A stretch of DNA of 34,286 bases from Leyella stercorea DSM 18206. Its GTDB lineage: Bacteria > Bacteroidota > Bacteroidia > Bacteroidales > Bacteroidaceae. Where the stretch lies: contig NZ_JH379441.1 in NCBI RefSeq assembly GCF_000235885.1, forward strand, positions 45,219 to 79,504. The letters are read 5' to 3'. The first letter of the stretch is position 1. Each line of letters begins with the position of its first letter. The translations under genes were made by a program, and so were the position numbers. Below, piece by piece: positions 13,160-22,834 of this stretch. The notes beneath the pieces are model-generated. The model was not told where the DNA came from and did no database searches. It saw only the letters and a list, made by a program, of their open reading frames with translations.

Positions 13160-16100
13160 ATGAACCTATTTAAGACCCAACTTCTTGCCCTCGCCACCTT
13201 ATTCTTCCCATTCACTGCGAGCGCACAATACACCATTTATCCCATTCCGCACACACAGACTGCGGGCAAGGGCAGCAAGGTAGCGTTCACAAAGAACGTA
13301 AATATAGTATGCGACGATGCAATTGACACATACACACGTCAGCGTGCTCAGACCATTCTCGCAGAGCATGGCTTCACAGCTACCATCTCAACCACCGAAT
13401 CGAACACTCTCTCGAACATATACCTCGGCGTAGCTTCAGGCAACGGCTTGACAAAAGCGGCTGCTACAAAGCTCCAACTCAACCTCAGCGTACTCACCAA
13501 GAGCGGCAAGTTCGACCGCCACGTGCTCTCGCTCACCAATGCACACGACGGAGTAGCTCAGCTCATCATCATCGGCGAGAATACCGATGCCACATTCATG
13601 GGTCTCGCCTCGCTCGAACAGATGCTCGATTCCGAAACAAAGCAGATGCCCACCGTCACTATCAGCGACTACGCCGACCTTAAGGAGCGTGGCATCATCG
13701 AAGGTTTTTATGGAAAACCCTACTCCAGCGAGGTGCGCAAGGACTTACTGCGCTTTATGATGCGCAACAAGATGAACTGCTACGTATACGGACCAAAGAG
13801 CGACGTATACCACTCGGGCAAATGGACAGAGGCATATCCTACAGAGCTAACAGAAGCACAACGCAAGTCGGGCTTCGTGACACAGCAGGACTTGCGCGAA
13901 TTCACCGACGTGGCACACCAAACCAAGGTGAGCGTGGTGTGGGCGATACACCCAGGCGACGACTTGCTCAACGACAATGGTGTAGTAGAGAAGATAATGG
14001 GTAAGTTCGCGAAGATGCACACCTTAGGTTTCCGCCAGTTTGCAGTCTTTGCCGACGACGTGAACAGACCCGAGAATCAGAACGACATGAACCTCACCGC
14101 CTCACGCATCACTGACATACAGCGCAGCATAGAGAGCCGATGGAACACCAATAGCACCAGCCCTACCGACATCGTAAAACCACTGCGCTTCACGCCACAA
14201 ATCTACTGTCGCAACTACGCTGCATCACAATGGCAGTTCAATCAGTTCTTCAAAGCACTCTCCAGCATCCCGAAGGATGTCACCATCTATTACACTGGTG
14301 GCGGCGTATGGTCGGTGCCCAACAACTACGATCTGAATACTGTACAGTATCAGTTCGGACGTAACGTCATTTGGTGGTGGAACTACCCGTGCAACGACAA
14401 CGGCAGCGGACCAAGCGAGATATACCCGCTCGATATGCGCTCCAACTTCTTCGACATGCCGAACGTAGACAACAACGCATGCCTGGAAACCGAGCTAACA
14501 GCAAGCAATCAGGGCATCCTCTGCAACCCTATGGAGCAGGGATCGGCAGCACGCACCGCTGTGTTCTCGGCAGGCGACTACAGTTGGAACAACCGCGGTT
14601 TCGACAACAACGCTTCATGGGAAGCATCGTTCAGAGCCCTCTTTCCAGGTCGCACCGAACTACAGAATGCCTATCGCTTTCTCGCTCCATATCTGAGCAA
14701 GAACGACCCAACGGCACTCAACACAGCGATAGAAGCATATAAGCGCGACCCGAAGAACGACCAACTGACTGCGCTGATGACACAGATTGTGGACAACTGC
14801 GACGTGCTCACCACTATGGAGCACTCGAAAGTGACGAGCGACAGTCTGCTCTACGTCGACATACGCCCATGGGTACTGCGTCTGCGCGCCATGGCAGCTG
14901 CCACAAAGGGCTTCATAGCATCGCAGAAAGCCGACAATATCATAGAGGCATGGGCCGACTACCTGCCCAGCGTGAAACTTGCAAACACGCTCACCTCGTC
15001 GCCCGACTACATGACAAACCACATGTCGGGTTTTGGTAGCGACGGAATCAGCACCGACCAGCGACTCACTCACGCCTCATGGCGCTACCTCACACCCTTT
15101 GTTACCACCTACCTCAGCAAGCACGTATCCAATCAACTCTTCCCTACCACAACCAATAAGAACACCGTCCTGACCAACGCCGAGAGCACACAACTCAACC
15201 TGAGCCAGAGCGACGAGTGTATATCACTAAAGGGATCAGCTACGCTCCCCGAAGGCGGCTACGCCGGTATAGCACTTGCCCAGCCCGTGCAGCTCAAACA
15301 GATAACCATTGCCTCTAAACTCTTCGCCGATACCGACTATAAGTTCATGTATAGCACCGACGGCAAGACATGGAATGAGATGGAGACAAATAACGTTACA
15401 ACCGACGAGTACGTACACTACATCGTGGTGCTCAACGTGAGCGACAAACAGAAAAACCTGACGCTCGACGCAGCATCCGTACAACTCTTCGTCTACAACA
15501 ACACGCCAGAGGAAGTGAGAAGCATAACTCCACCAGCCTACAACTATTGGAACAACCACACGGCACAACTGATGACCGACGGCGATTACACCACCTATAC
15601 CTGCCTGAACCGCGACATGGTGGTAGGTGACACCTATACACTCGAACTCTACGAACCAACAACTATAGAGAACGTACGCATCTGCATGGGCACCACCAAC
15701 GGCGATTATCCCAAGACAGCACTCCTCAGTGTGTCGACAGACAACCACAACTGGACCGACCTCACCGTCAAGGGAACTCAAACACGTGAGTACGACATGT
15801 CGCTACAGCAGAACTTCTATGTGGCTACAGAGCCAGAGGCAGGCACCGACGTGATGGCACTCGACTTTGTGCCCACCGACCACAACTTCAACCCGATAAA
15901 AATAGAAGCAAAATACGTACGCCTGAAGATTACAGCCATCTGGGGACAACCCAAGTGGATGCGCCTGCACGAGATAGAAATCAACGGACTACCTGCACCG
16001 GTACTCACACCGATGAGCGACGCTGAGGGCAATAATGTAGAGGCAGCAACCGATGCCGACGCCACCACCTTCACCAGCACCAACCTCCCTACAACCGCCG

Positions 16101-16642
16101 ACGGCAGCAAGTTCGTATATCGCTTCCTCAACGTGGCAAAAGCTAAGAGCCTCACACTCTTCTGCGACGACACAACGATGCAAAACGCAACCTACTCGCT
16201 CACACAGAACGGCAACACATGGAAGTCCATTACTCCTGAAAGCAAAAACGGTGTAGTGACATTCAGCTTCGATGCCAACACAAAGCCGGTAGCTCTACAG
16301 ATAGCATGGACGGGCAACACAACACCAGCCATCTACGAAGCTATAGAAGATGCCGACGAGAGTACGGGCAAACCCGTTATAACCGACGTTCACACCATAG
16401 CTGACAATAGCAATAAGGCAGTAGTGCTCACCCTGGAGAACGGTGCTCTCATCGCACACTCCGACATAGGTATCAACACCATACATATCAGTACCATCAA
16501 CGGACGCAACATATTTAGTCAGCAGCTCAGTGGAAAACGCGAAGCATACATACCTGTATTTACTACCAACACGCAAGCGGTAGTGGTAAATATAAAACTA
16601 ACAAACGGCAAGAGCACCACATATAAACTCATAAACAAGTAG
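13160..16642 (+). CDS. Exported GH84 beta-N-acetylglucosaminidase with C-terminal sorting-like domain
   Basis: A 1160-residue protein. A signal peptide (ending SAQ, residue 22) precedes a GH84 N-terminal domain (about 25-170). The catalytic barrel starts at RGIIEGFYGKPYS (about 178-190), with YVYGPKSDVYH (about 208-218), and the catalytic Asp pair is in VFADDVN (Asp299-Asp300). A helical region follows, then beta-rich modules, one resembling an F5/8 type C (CBM32) carbohydrate-binding domain (about 810-975). The last 80 residues resemble a type IX secretion sorting domain, ending in a strand with NGKSTTYKLINK. The family removes terminal beta-N-acetylglucosamine from glycoproteins or glycosaminoglycans by substrate-assisted catalysis. 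The frame is open upstream through a hairpin, but the signal peptide fixes this start. Its position just after rnc suggests it has been placed next to housekeeping genes. Confidence 0.9.
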   Translation: MNLFKTQLLALATLFFPFTASAQYTIYPIPHTQTAGKGSKVAFTKNVNIVCDDAIDTYTRQRAQTILAEHGFTATISTTESNTLSNIYLGVASGNGLTKAAATKLQLNLSVLTKSGKFDRHVLSLTNAHDGVAQLIIIGENTDATFMGLASLEQMLDSETKQMPTVTISDYADLKERGIIEGFYGKPYSSEVRKDLLRFMMRNKMNCYVYGPKSDVYHSGKWTEAYPTELTEAQRKSGFVTQQDLREFTDVAHQTKVSVVWAIHPGDDLLNDNGVVEKIMGKFAKMHTLGFRQFAVFADDVNRPENQNDMNLTASRITDIQRSIESRWNTNSTSPTDIVKPLRFTPQIYCRNYAASQWQFNQFFKALSSIPKDVTIYYTGGGVWSVPNNYDLNTVQYQFGRNVIWWWNYPCNDNGSGPSEIYPLDMRSNFFDMPNVDNNACLETELTASNQGILCNPMEQGSAARTAVFSAGDYSWNNRGFDNNASWEASFRALFPGRTELQNAYRFLAPYLSKNDPTALNTAIEAYKRDPKNDQLTALMTQIVDNCDVLTTMEHSKVTSDSLLYVDIRPWVLRLRAMAAATKGFIASQKADNIIEAWADYLPSVKLANTLTSSPDYMTNHMSGFGSDGISTDQRLTHASWRYLTPFVTTYLSKHVSNQLFPTTTNKNTVLTNAESTQLNLSQSDECISLKGSATLPEGGYAGIALAQPVQLKQITIASKLFADTDYKFMYSTDGKTWNEMETNNVTTDEYVHYIVVLNVSDKQKNLTLDAASVQLFVYNNTPEEVRSITPPAYNYWNNHTAQLMTDGDYTTYTCLNRDMVVGDTYTLELYEPTTIENVRICMGTTNGDYPKTALLSVSTDNHNWTDLTVKGTQTREYDMSLQQNFYVATEPEAGTDVMALDFVPTDHNFNPIKIEAKYVRLKITAIWGQPKWMRLHEIEINGLPAPVLTPMSDAEGNNVEAATDADATTFTSTNLPTTADGSKFVYRFLNVAKAKSLTLFCDDTTMQNATYSLTQNGNTWKSITPESKNGVVTFSFDANTKPVALQIAWTGNTTPAIYEAIEDADESTGKPVITDVHTIADNSNKAVVLTLENGALIAHSDIGINTIHISTINGRNIFSQQLSGKREAYIPVFTTNTQAVVVNIKLTNGKSTTYKLINK

Positions 16643-16691
16643 AAAAACAAAAAGGTGTGTGTGTTTCAAAATGCCACTTTTATACAAAATT

Positions 16692-16725
16692 AACCCTTGT
16701 AATGCACATGCAAAAGGGTTTTTAT
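16692..16725 (+). terminator. Intrinsic terminator of the GH84 gene
   Basis: AACCCTT (16692-16698) pairs with AAGGGTT (16714-16720), with a small inner TGC/GCA pairing, followed by a T-rich stretch. It directly abuts the -7 box of the next gene. Confidence 0.7.
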
Positions 16726-16726
16726 T

Positions 16727-16734
16727 TAATTTTG
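16727..16734 (+). promoter_or_regulatory. Promoter -7 box of the exported redox cluster
   Basis: TAATTTTG matches TAnnTTTG, 20 nt before the start codon of the TlpA-like gene. The preceding terminator occupies the position of the -33 element, so no separate -33 is visible. Confidence 0.55.
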
Positions 16735-16753
16735 CAACAAAATACTTACGACT

Positions 16754-17242
16754 ATGAAGAAATTATTACTTGCAACACTGCTTTTGCTTGGTATCGTTAC
16801 CACAGCAAGCGCACAGCTGCCGAAAGTGATGCTTAAGAGCATCGACGGCAAGTCAGTGTCTACCGACACACTCTCAAACAACGGCAAGCCGTTCATCATC
16901 GACTTCTTTGCTACATGGTGCAAGCCTTGCAACCGCGAGCTCACAGCCATCAGCGAGGTGTATGAGGAGTGGCAGGAGGAGACTGGCGTGAAGGTTATAG
17001 CCGTATCTATCGACCAGGCTCAGAATATCAACAAGGTGAAGCCACTCGTTGACAACCACGGTTGGCAGTACGAGGTGCTCCTCGACCCGAATAGCGACTT
17101 CAAGCGCGCACTCGGCATTCAGACCATCCCTTACGTAATCGTATGCGACGGCAACGGCAAGATTGTGTCTAAGCACAACGGCTATACCGAGGGCGCTGAG
17201 GAAGAGCTCATCGAGGAAGTACGCAAGCTTGTGAACAAGTAA
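16754..17242 (+). CDS. Exported TlpA/ResA-type thioredoxin
   Basis: A 162-residue protein with a signal peptide (ending SAQ, residue 21) and a complete thioredoxin fold. The active site FFATWCKPC has Cys56 and Cys59, and a cis-Pro lies in the TIPYVIV segment. The Trp-Cys-x-Pro-Cys motif is typical of periplasmic reductases of the TlpA/ResA group, which are usually kept reduced by DsbD or CcdA. The promoter-proximal position in a run of five exported proteins suggests it supplies thiols to the later CxxC proteins (inference). Confidence 0.9.
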   Translation: MKKLLLATLLLLGIVTTASAQLPKVMLKSIDGKSVSTDTLSNNGKPFIIDFFATWCKPCNRELTAISEVYEEWQEETGVKVIAVSIDQAQNINKVKPLVDNHGWQYEVLLDPNSDFKRALGIQTIPYVIVCDGNGKIVSKHNGYTEGAEEELIEEVRKLVNK

Positions 17243-17313
17243 ACGAGTTGATATGTTGACATGTTGACGAGTTCGCAGTTATCACTCTCACCGACAACCC
17301 TAACAACATTAAT

Positions 17314-19020
17314 ATGAACAAAAAGCTTACGCTCGCTCTCGCTGCCCTCACTCTGTCGGCAGCCACAGCGAGCGCACAAACAATAAAGGTCGCTAAGGAC
17401 TACGACGTGCAGATTACGGGTAGCTTGCAGACCGACTTCCTCGTTCCGCAGGAAGACAACAAGATTGGTACGGGAACCTATGACGATAAAGTGCTCAACA
17501 ACACCTACGCCGAGGTTCACGCCCTCTCCAAGTATGTAGACGCCGGTGTGCGTCTCGAATATCTCGACCATCCGCTCCCAGGCTTTGACAAGGACTTCAA
17601 AGGCTGGGGTGTGCCGTTTTATTACATCAAGGGCAAACTGAAGAACGCCGAACTCACACTCGGCAACTTCTACGAGCAGTTCGGCTCGGGCTTCATCCTC
17701 CGCACATACGAGGAACGCTCGCTCGGCATCGACAACTCGCTGCTCGGTGGCCGCGTAATGGTGCGCCCGTTCAAGGGCGTGCAGGCAAAGGTGATCGTAG
17801 GCACACAGCGTCGCTACTGGGACACACAGTCGCTCATCGGTGGTGCCGACCTCGAACTCAGCGTGTCTGAGTGGTCGCAGAAGATGCAGCAGTCGGGCAC
17901 AAACCTCACGCTCGGTGCATCATGGGTTGTAAACCACCAGCACCAGAAGGAGGATGTTTTTGCCGATGCCACACACAAGTTGCGCTTCGTTGAGAACACC
18001 AACGCCTTCGACGTACGTGCCAACTTCCAGAAGGGCGGCTTCAGCGTGCTCGGCGAGTATGCACAAAAGACCGAAGACCCTACGTTCGACGGCAAATTCC
18101 CGTACATCTACCGCAAGGGCTACGTGACAATGCTCTCTACATCCTACTCGCAGAGCGGTATGAGTATCCTCTTGCAGGCAAAACGTTCTGACAACATGAA
18201 CTTCCGCTCATGCCGCACCGAAACATCTGCCACAGCATCTACAATCAACCACTTGCCTGCGTTCGCCATGCAGCAGACATATGCTCTGGCTTCGCTCTAT
18301 AGTTACGGCACACAGCCTAACGGTGAGTGGGCATATCAGGCAGAGTTCGGCTACAAGTTTAAGCGCAAGACATTCCTTGGTGGCAAGTATGGTACAAGCG
18401 TGAAGCTCAACTTCTCGCACATCCGCTCTATCGACAAGAAGATACACGACGGCGGCAAACCAGGAACAGACGGCTACGGTTCACCATTCTGGAAGCAGGG
18501 CGACGAGCTTTATTATCAGGACATCAACGTACAGTTAGAGAAGAAGATCACGAAAGACTTCAAGCTCAACCTTATGTACATGAACCAGTTCTACAACAAG
18601 ACCGTTGCAGAGGGTCATGGAGGCACAATACACTCCGACATCTACATTGCAGAAGCTAAATACCGCATCAATAAGAAGCTTACTCTGCGTGGCGAGGCAC
18701 AATACTTGCACACAGATAAAGATCAAGGCGATTGGTATTTCGGACTCTTAGAGCTCTCGTTCTTGCCCCACTTCATGTTCACTATCAGCGACCAGTATAA
18801 CGGCAACGAACACTACTACACATCTTTAGGTGCTGAAGATAAGTCAAAAGGTACACACAAGGAGCACTACATCAACGGTTCTGTCACCTTCACTCATGGT
18901 GCACACCGTCTGCAGGTGGGCTACGGCAAGACACGCGCAGGCTACAACTGCTCGGGTGGCGTATGTCGCTATGTACCAGCAAGCAAGGGTGTAACAGTAT
19001 CTTACAACTATAACTTCTAA
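17314..19020 (+). CDS. Outer-membrane beta-barrel protein (DUF6029-like)
   Basis: A 568-residue protein with a signal peptide (ending SAQ, residue 22) followed by alternating amphipathic strands through the whole length. There are many aromatic residues and it ends in a strand with a terminal Phe (TVSYNYNF), the usual signature of outer-membrane barrels. I recall a Bacteroidetes family of this kind, DUF6029, but cannot confirm the match by eye. It lacks a plug or TonB box. It is 71 nt downstream of the TlpA-like gene and 10 nt upstream of the Omp28 lipoprotein gene, so it is probably co-transcribed with the latter. The function is not known; a pore, or an anchor for its partners, is possible. 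Confidence 0.75.
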   Translation: MNKKLTLALAALTLSAATASAQTIKVAKDYDVQITGSLQTDFLVPQEDNKIGTGTYDDKVLNNTYAEVHALSKYVDAGVRLEYLDHPLPGFDKDFKGWGVPFYYIKGKLKNAELTLGNFYEQFGSGFILRTYEERSLGIDNSLLGGRVMVRPFKGVQAKVIVGTQRRYWDTQSLIGGADLELSVSEWSQKMQQSGTNLTLGASWVVNHQHQKEDVFADATHKLRFVENTNAFDVRANFQKGGFSVLGEYAQKTEDPTFDGKFPYIYRKGYVTMLSTSYSQSGMSILLQAKRSDNMNFRSCRTETSATASTINHLPAFAMQQTYALASLYSYGTQPNGEWAYQAEFGYKFKRKTFLGGKYGTSVKLNFSHIRSIDKKIHDGGKPGTDGYGSPFWKQGDELYYQDINVQLEKKITKDFKLNLMYMNQFYNKTVAEGHGGTIHSDIYIAEAKYRINKKLTLRGEAQYLHTDKDQGDWYFGLLELSFLPHFMFTISDQYNGNEHYYTSLGAEDKSKGTHKEHYINGSVTFTHGAHRLQVGYGKTRAGYNCSGGVCRYVPASKGVTVSYNYNF

Positions 19021-19030
19021 AGCCACTATT

Positions 19031-19849
19031 ATGAAACTGAAGAATATATTGTTAGGCGCAGCAAGCGCCATCGCCATTTTCGCAACAGTGGCATGTCAGG
19101 AAGTCGATCCCAACGACCGACTCATCTATGTGAAGCCGGCTGAAGCAGGACGCGCAGTGCTCATCGAAGACTTCACCGGACAAAATTGTAAAAACTGTCC
19201 GAATGGTACAACCATCATCAACGATATAATTAAAACTCACGGAGAGGATAAAGTTATCGCAGTAGGTATACATAGTGGTCCACTCAGTGAGGACGGCGAA
19301 GATGGACTCGCTACCGAAACGGGCAATGATTACTACCGCAATTGGGACAAGGACAGCAAGCATGGACAACCATGGGCTATCTTCAGTCGTGCAACAAAGC
19401 AACCAGTCGGAAATGTCAACACGTGGGCACTATATGTAAACAAGCTTATTACGAAGAAAGCCCCTATCACACTCAGCATCAACAACACTTACGACGCTAC
19501 ATCACGCAAACTCACCACTGCTATTGAAGCTATCAGCATCGAAGGCACAACAACTGGCAAGTTGCAGGTATGGCTCATTGAGGACGGCATCGTTGCTTTC
19601 CAAATAATGGACGACGGCACAACCAATGACAACTATGTGCACAACCACGTGTTCCGCGCAGCTGTCAACGGCACATGGGGCGAAGACGTAACCGTGGACG
19701 AGGGCGCGATTGCTCAGAAGCAGTACACATACACACTGCCCGAGAAGTGGAATGCCGGAAAGGTTTCGGTAGTAGCCTTTGTGTACAACGAAACAGGAGT
19801 TCAGCAGGTAACAAAGAAGGCTGTCTTGGCAGAGAACACTGCCGAGTAG
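19031..19849 (+). CDS. Omp28-like lipoprotein with CxxC
   Basis: A 272-residue protein with a lipoprotein signal (FATVAC, lipidated Cys22). LIEDFTGQNCKNCPNG (44-59) is the Omp28-family thioredoxin-like motif with Cys53 and Cys56, and a C-terminal beta domain follows. Omp28 proteins are outer-membrane-associated proteins of Bacteroidetes with no settled function. The CxxC sits where thioredoxins have their active site. It starts 10 nt after the barrel gene, which suggests the two products act together. Confidence 0.8.
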   Translation: MKLKNILLGAASAIAIFATVACQEVDPNDRLIYVKPAEAGRAVLIEDFTGQNCKNCPNGTTIINDIIKTHGEDKVIAVGIHSGPLSEDGEDGLATETGNDYYRNWDKDSKHGQPWAIFSRATKQPVGNVNTWALYVNKLITKKAPITLSINNTYDATSRKLTTAIEAISIEGTTTGKLQVWLIEDGIVAFQIMDDGTTNDNYVHNHVFRAAVNGTWGEDVTVDEGAIAQKQYTYTLPEKWNAGKVSVVAFVYNETGVQQVTKKAVLAENTAE

Positions 19850-19898
19850 TAACGTTCAATACACCCTAACAATAAATAACAATAAAAAACTGAATAAT

Positions 19899-20591
19899 AT
19901 GAAGAAAATCTTTACACTTTTTGTTGCTCTTTTCTGCACTGTAGCAATGTTCGCACAGGATACAAAGGGCATGTTCGAGTTCGCAGACAAGAATGGTAAC
20001 GTCGTACCAAACGGCTCCACATTAACAAAGACAGAAGTAGAGAAGTCTGGCAAAAGACTTCAGATTAATACAGGTCTCTTTGTAAAGCCAGTAAAGACAG
20101 AACTTAACGGTGAGAAATTGGGTGCTAAGCTGCGTGTAGAAGTAGAGAATCTTGACCATGGCACAATCCAGTACTGCCTTCTTGGCAGCTGCAGTGCTGC
20201 TTCAGAGAAGGGCATATTCAACAGTACCAGCGATTTTGTTGATAAGCTTGACGATTTGGCTACAGAATGGATTATGGGCACAGACAAGGAAGGCAAAGCA
20301 TTGAAAGGCGAAGCAACTGTTAAACTCACATTGGTAGCTTGCAAAAAGGTATCATTAGGTCTTGATGAATTCGATATCGAACAGTTCGAGTGGAAAGAAG
20401 TTGGCGATTGCTCAAGCATAACCGTGAAGTTCGTTTACGACGGTACAACAGCTATCAACGGTGTTACTGACAACGCAAACGCTACAGTCGTAGCACGCTA
20501 TGCTGCCGATGGTACACGTCTCTCTGCTCCACAGAAGGGCTTGAACATCGTGAAGCTCTCTAACGGCAAGACCGTAAAATACATCAAATAA
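19899..20591 (+). CDS. Secreted protein with a Prevotella-type C-terminal tail
   Basis: A 230-residue protein with a signal peptide (ending FAQ, residue 20) and a beta-rich middle with no family I recognise. Two Cys residues (QYCLLGSC) lie close together near residues 92-97. The last roughly 45 residues (ATVVARYAADG, SAPQKGLNIVKLSNG, then KYIK) closely match the tail of the next gene, so they form a shared module that may be a secretion or surface-anchoring signal. GC is lower than in the housekeeping genes. It is 49 nt downstream of the Omp28 gene. Confidence 0.7.
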   Translation: MKKIFTLFVALFCTVAMFAQDTKGMFEFADKNGNVVPNGSTLTKTEVEKSGKRLQINTGLFVKPVKTELNGEKLGAKLRVEVENLDHGTIQYCLLGSCSAASEKGIFNSTSDFVDKLDDLATEWIMGTDKEGKALKGEATVKLTLVACKKVSLGLDEFDIEQFEWKEVGDCSSITVKFVYDGTTAINGVTDNANATVVARYAADGTRLSAPQKGLNIVKLSNGKTVKYIK

Positions 20592-20628
20592 AAAAATAAG
20601 TTTTACATTTTCAGAAAGGGAAATTATT

Positions 20629-22575
20629 ATGAAGAAAATCTTGCTTTCTGCTTTTGCGATGCTGTTAGCAGTGACTGCTAACGCGCAAAACCTCACCGTA
20701 GAAAAGTTACAGAGCCCGCTCGGTGTTCAGACAGAGGCTTTCGGTGCACACAAGGCTCCTGCAAAGGTTAAAGTTGCCAAAAACGAGCGTGTCGTGGGTT
20801 TCTATGATGATATTGAGACTTGTGACAATTACTTAGGTCTTACCACTGTACCTGGTAACAATAAAATAGGAGTTTTATTCACAGCCAAGGAACTCACTCC
20901 CTACTACGGCAAGAAGATAGTTGGTGTACGCTTCAACTTGGCTCAAGGTGAAACATCAACAGGTATAGTTATAGAGAATGTGAAGTTTAAGAACAACGAA
21001 ATCTCTGAACTTAAGACTCTTGCAACCTCTAACAAGAGCGTAACGTCTGCAGTAGGTCCCAAGAACACTGGCGAATGGCATGAGGTAATGTTCGACAATA
21101 AGATAGAGCTTAGCTCATCTATTGAAGGACTGTTAGTAGGATACAACTATACACAGAAGAGCAACAACTATCCTTTCGGTGCGAAATCCAACGCCACAAG
21201 CCCATTATTCATATTTGCTAACGTTCCTGCCTCTGGTGGTGGACACGGCGAAGATTGGTATCAGCTTAATGCTGGCGACAAAGCTCTCGCCATCCAGCTC
21301 ATCTTAGAAGGTGCTACCGCCAACTCTGTACTGCCTCTCGATTTTAATAAGACATATGTTCCACTTGGCACGACCAAAGATGTAACTGTAAAATTAAACA
21401 ACAAAGGCTCAAAGCTCACAAGCATCGACTACACCCTTACAATCGATGGCAAAACAGGCGCAGAGCAGCACCTCGACCTCGGTAAGGACTATGGTGCAAA
21501 TGTAATACACGAAGTAAAGATTCCGTTCGCAGCAGCATCGACAAATGGTGAGTATCCCGCTACATTAACTATTACTAAGGTGAACGGCGAGAATAACGCT
21601 TGCGAAGAAAATTCTGCAACTGGCACACTTATCACTCGCACAAAGGAGTTTAAGAAGTATGCCGTAGTAGAGGAAAATACAGGCACAAATTGTCCGTGGT
21701 GCGTACGTGGTCATGCAGGCTTGGAGATGATGCAAAAACAGTATGGTGATCAGTTCATCGCTATTGCATGGCACTACTTCGATAGCGCAGACCCAATGTA
21801 CAACACCAATTACAAAGTGCCAAAACTTAGCTATGGTTCAGCCCCACAGGCTGTGGTAAACCGCAGCACAAGTGCTGTAGACCCATATCTCAATGCACCT
21901 ACTTATGTGGCAAAGATACTTGAAGACCATCCTGTTGCAGAAGTGAAGGTGAACGGTGTATTCGCAGAGGAAGACACTAAGGTTAACGCAACGGCTTCAG
22001 TAGAGTCGTTGGTGTCTGGCGACTACGACATCATATTCGCACTGACCGCTAACGGACTTACTGGCAATGACGACACTTGGTTGCAACAAAATGCTTATGC
22101 AAAAGAGTACTCAGGTGCACAAGGAACCTATAAATCAAAAGAAGCAGCGCCTGATGAGCTCCAACCATATTGGGATAAGGGTACTGCATACAAAACAGCA
22201 TACAACGATGTACTCATCGCAAGTTCTTTTGTTAGCAAAACAAACAAGGCAACCATACCTACACTTGTTGAGAACGGCATAGTAAACACTGAGTACACGC
22301 TCAAGATGCCTACAAAAACAGGTCTAAAGAAGGCTCTCAAGCTCGATCAGGTTTACGTTGTAGCAATGCTCCTCGACAAGACATCTGGCAAGATCATCAA
22401 CGCTGGCAAGGCTCGCGTCACTGGTTCTACTGGTATCGAGGACGTAACAACCGGCACTGAGGCTACAGTTGTGGCTCGCTACACTGTGAACGGCGTTCAG
22501 GTTTCGGCTCCTGTGAAGGGCGTGAACATCCTGAAGATGTCTGACGGCACAACACGCAAGGTGCTCGTTAAGTAA
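20629..22575 (+). CDS. Large exported Omp28-like protein with CPWC motif and C-terminal tail
   Basis: A 648-residue protein with a signal peptide (ending NAQ, residue 20), a beta-rich N-terminal domain (about 50-230) and an immunoglobulin-like stretch (about 235-330). A thioredoxin-like Omp28 domain begins at YAVVEENTGTNCPWCVRGH, with Cys355 and Cys358. The last roughly 45 residues repeat the module of the preceding gene (ATVVARYTVNG, SAPVKGVNILKMSDG, KVLVK). It probably follows the same export route as its neighbour. Its role is unknown; the CPWC pair suggests thiol-disulfide chemistry at the cell surface. A clear terminator follows. Confidence 0.8.
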   Translation: MKKILLSAFAMLLAVTANAQNLTVEKLQSPLGVQTEAFGAHKAPAKVKVAKNERVVGFYDDIETCDNYLGLTTVPGNNKIGVLFTAKELTPYYGKKIVGVRFNLAQGETSTGIVIENVKFKNNEISELKTLATSNKSVTSAVGPKNTGEWHEVMFDNKIELSSSIEGLLVGYNYTQKSNNYPFGAKSNATSPLFIFANVPASGGGHGEDWYQLNAGDKALAIQLILEGATANSVLPLDFNKTYVPLGTTKDVTVKLNNKGSKLTSIDYTLTIDGKTGAEQHLDLGKDYGANVIHEVKIPFAAASTNGEYPATLTITKVNGENNACEENSATGTLITRTKEFKKYAVVEENTGTNCPWCVRGHAGLEMMQKQYGDQFIAIAWHYFDSADPMYNTNYKVPKLSYGSAPQAVVNRSTSAVDPYLNAPTYVAKILEDHPVAEVKVNGVFAEEDTKVNATASVESLVSGDYDIIFALTANGLTGNDDTWLQQNAYAKEYSGAQGTYKSKEAAPDELQPYWDKGTAYKTAYNDVLIASSFVSKTNKATIPTLVENGIVNTEYTLKMPTKTGLKKALKLDQVYVVAMLLDKTSGKIINAGKARVTGSTGIEDVTTGTEATVVARYTVNGVQVSAPVKGVNILKMSDGTTRKVLVK

Positions 22576-22624
22576 TCGACGAAACAGTTACAAAGCAACA
22601 GAATAGCTTATATAAATGAATATT

Positions 22625-22657
22625 AAGGCGTTGCCCTCTATGGGGTAGCGCCTTTTT
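22625..22657 (+). terminator. Intrinsic terminator of the exported redox cluster
   Basis: AAGGCGTTGCCC (22625-22636) pairs with GGGGTAGCGCCTT across a short loop and is followed by a T-run. It ends the transcript about 80 nt past the stop codon of the last cluster gene. Confidence 0.88.
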
Positions 22658-22669
22658 TGTTGCTTTTGT

Positions 22670-22700
22670 TTTGTGGAGTCGGCGGTTTGCAGTACCTTTG
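22670..22700 (+). promoter_or_regulatory. Promoter of the AspT-type transporter
   Basis: TTTG (22670-22673), a 19 nt spacer and TACCTTTG (22693-22700) give a full match to the Bacteroidetes promoter pattern. Transcription would start near 22707, which places the whole 108 bp repeat element in the 5' leader. Confidence 0.7.
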
Positions 22701-22726
22701 CAGAAAGAATCATTAGGGGGTGCTTT

Positions 22727-22834
22727 AGGGGGTGCACTTGTCTCAAGTGCACCAACAAAACTGTATTGCAGCATCTCTTGCTACGTTGGTGTACCACTTG
22801 CTACGTTGGTGCACTTGAGACAAGTGCACCCCCT
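22727..22834. repeat. 108 bp hairpin-ended repeat element, copy 2
   Basis: It has the same length and ends as copy 1 (AGGGGGTGCAC to GTGCACCCCCT). Hairpins lie at 22731-22753 and 22808-22830. The 20 bp tandem duplication (CTTGCTACGTTGGTG at 22777 and 22797) is next to the right hairpin here, so this copy is reversed relative to copy 1. The middle, away from the duplication, differs between copies. That argues for an old, structurally constrained family rather than a recent duplication. Confidence 0.85.
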
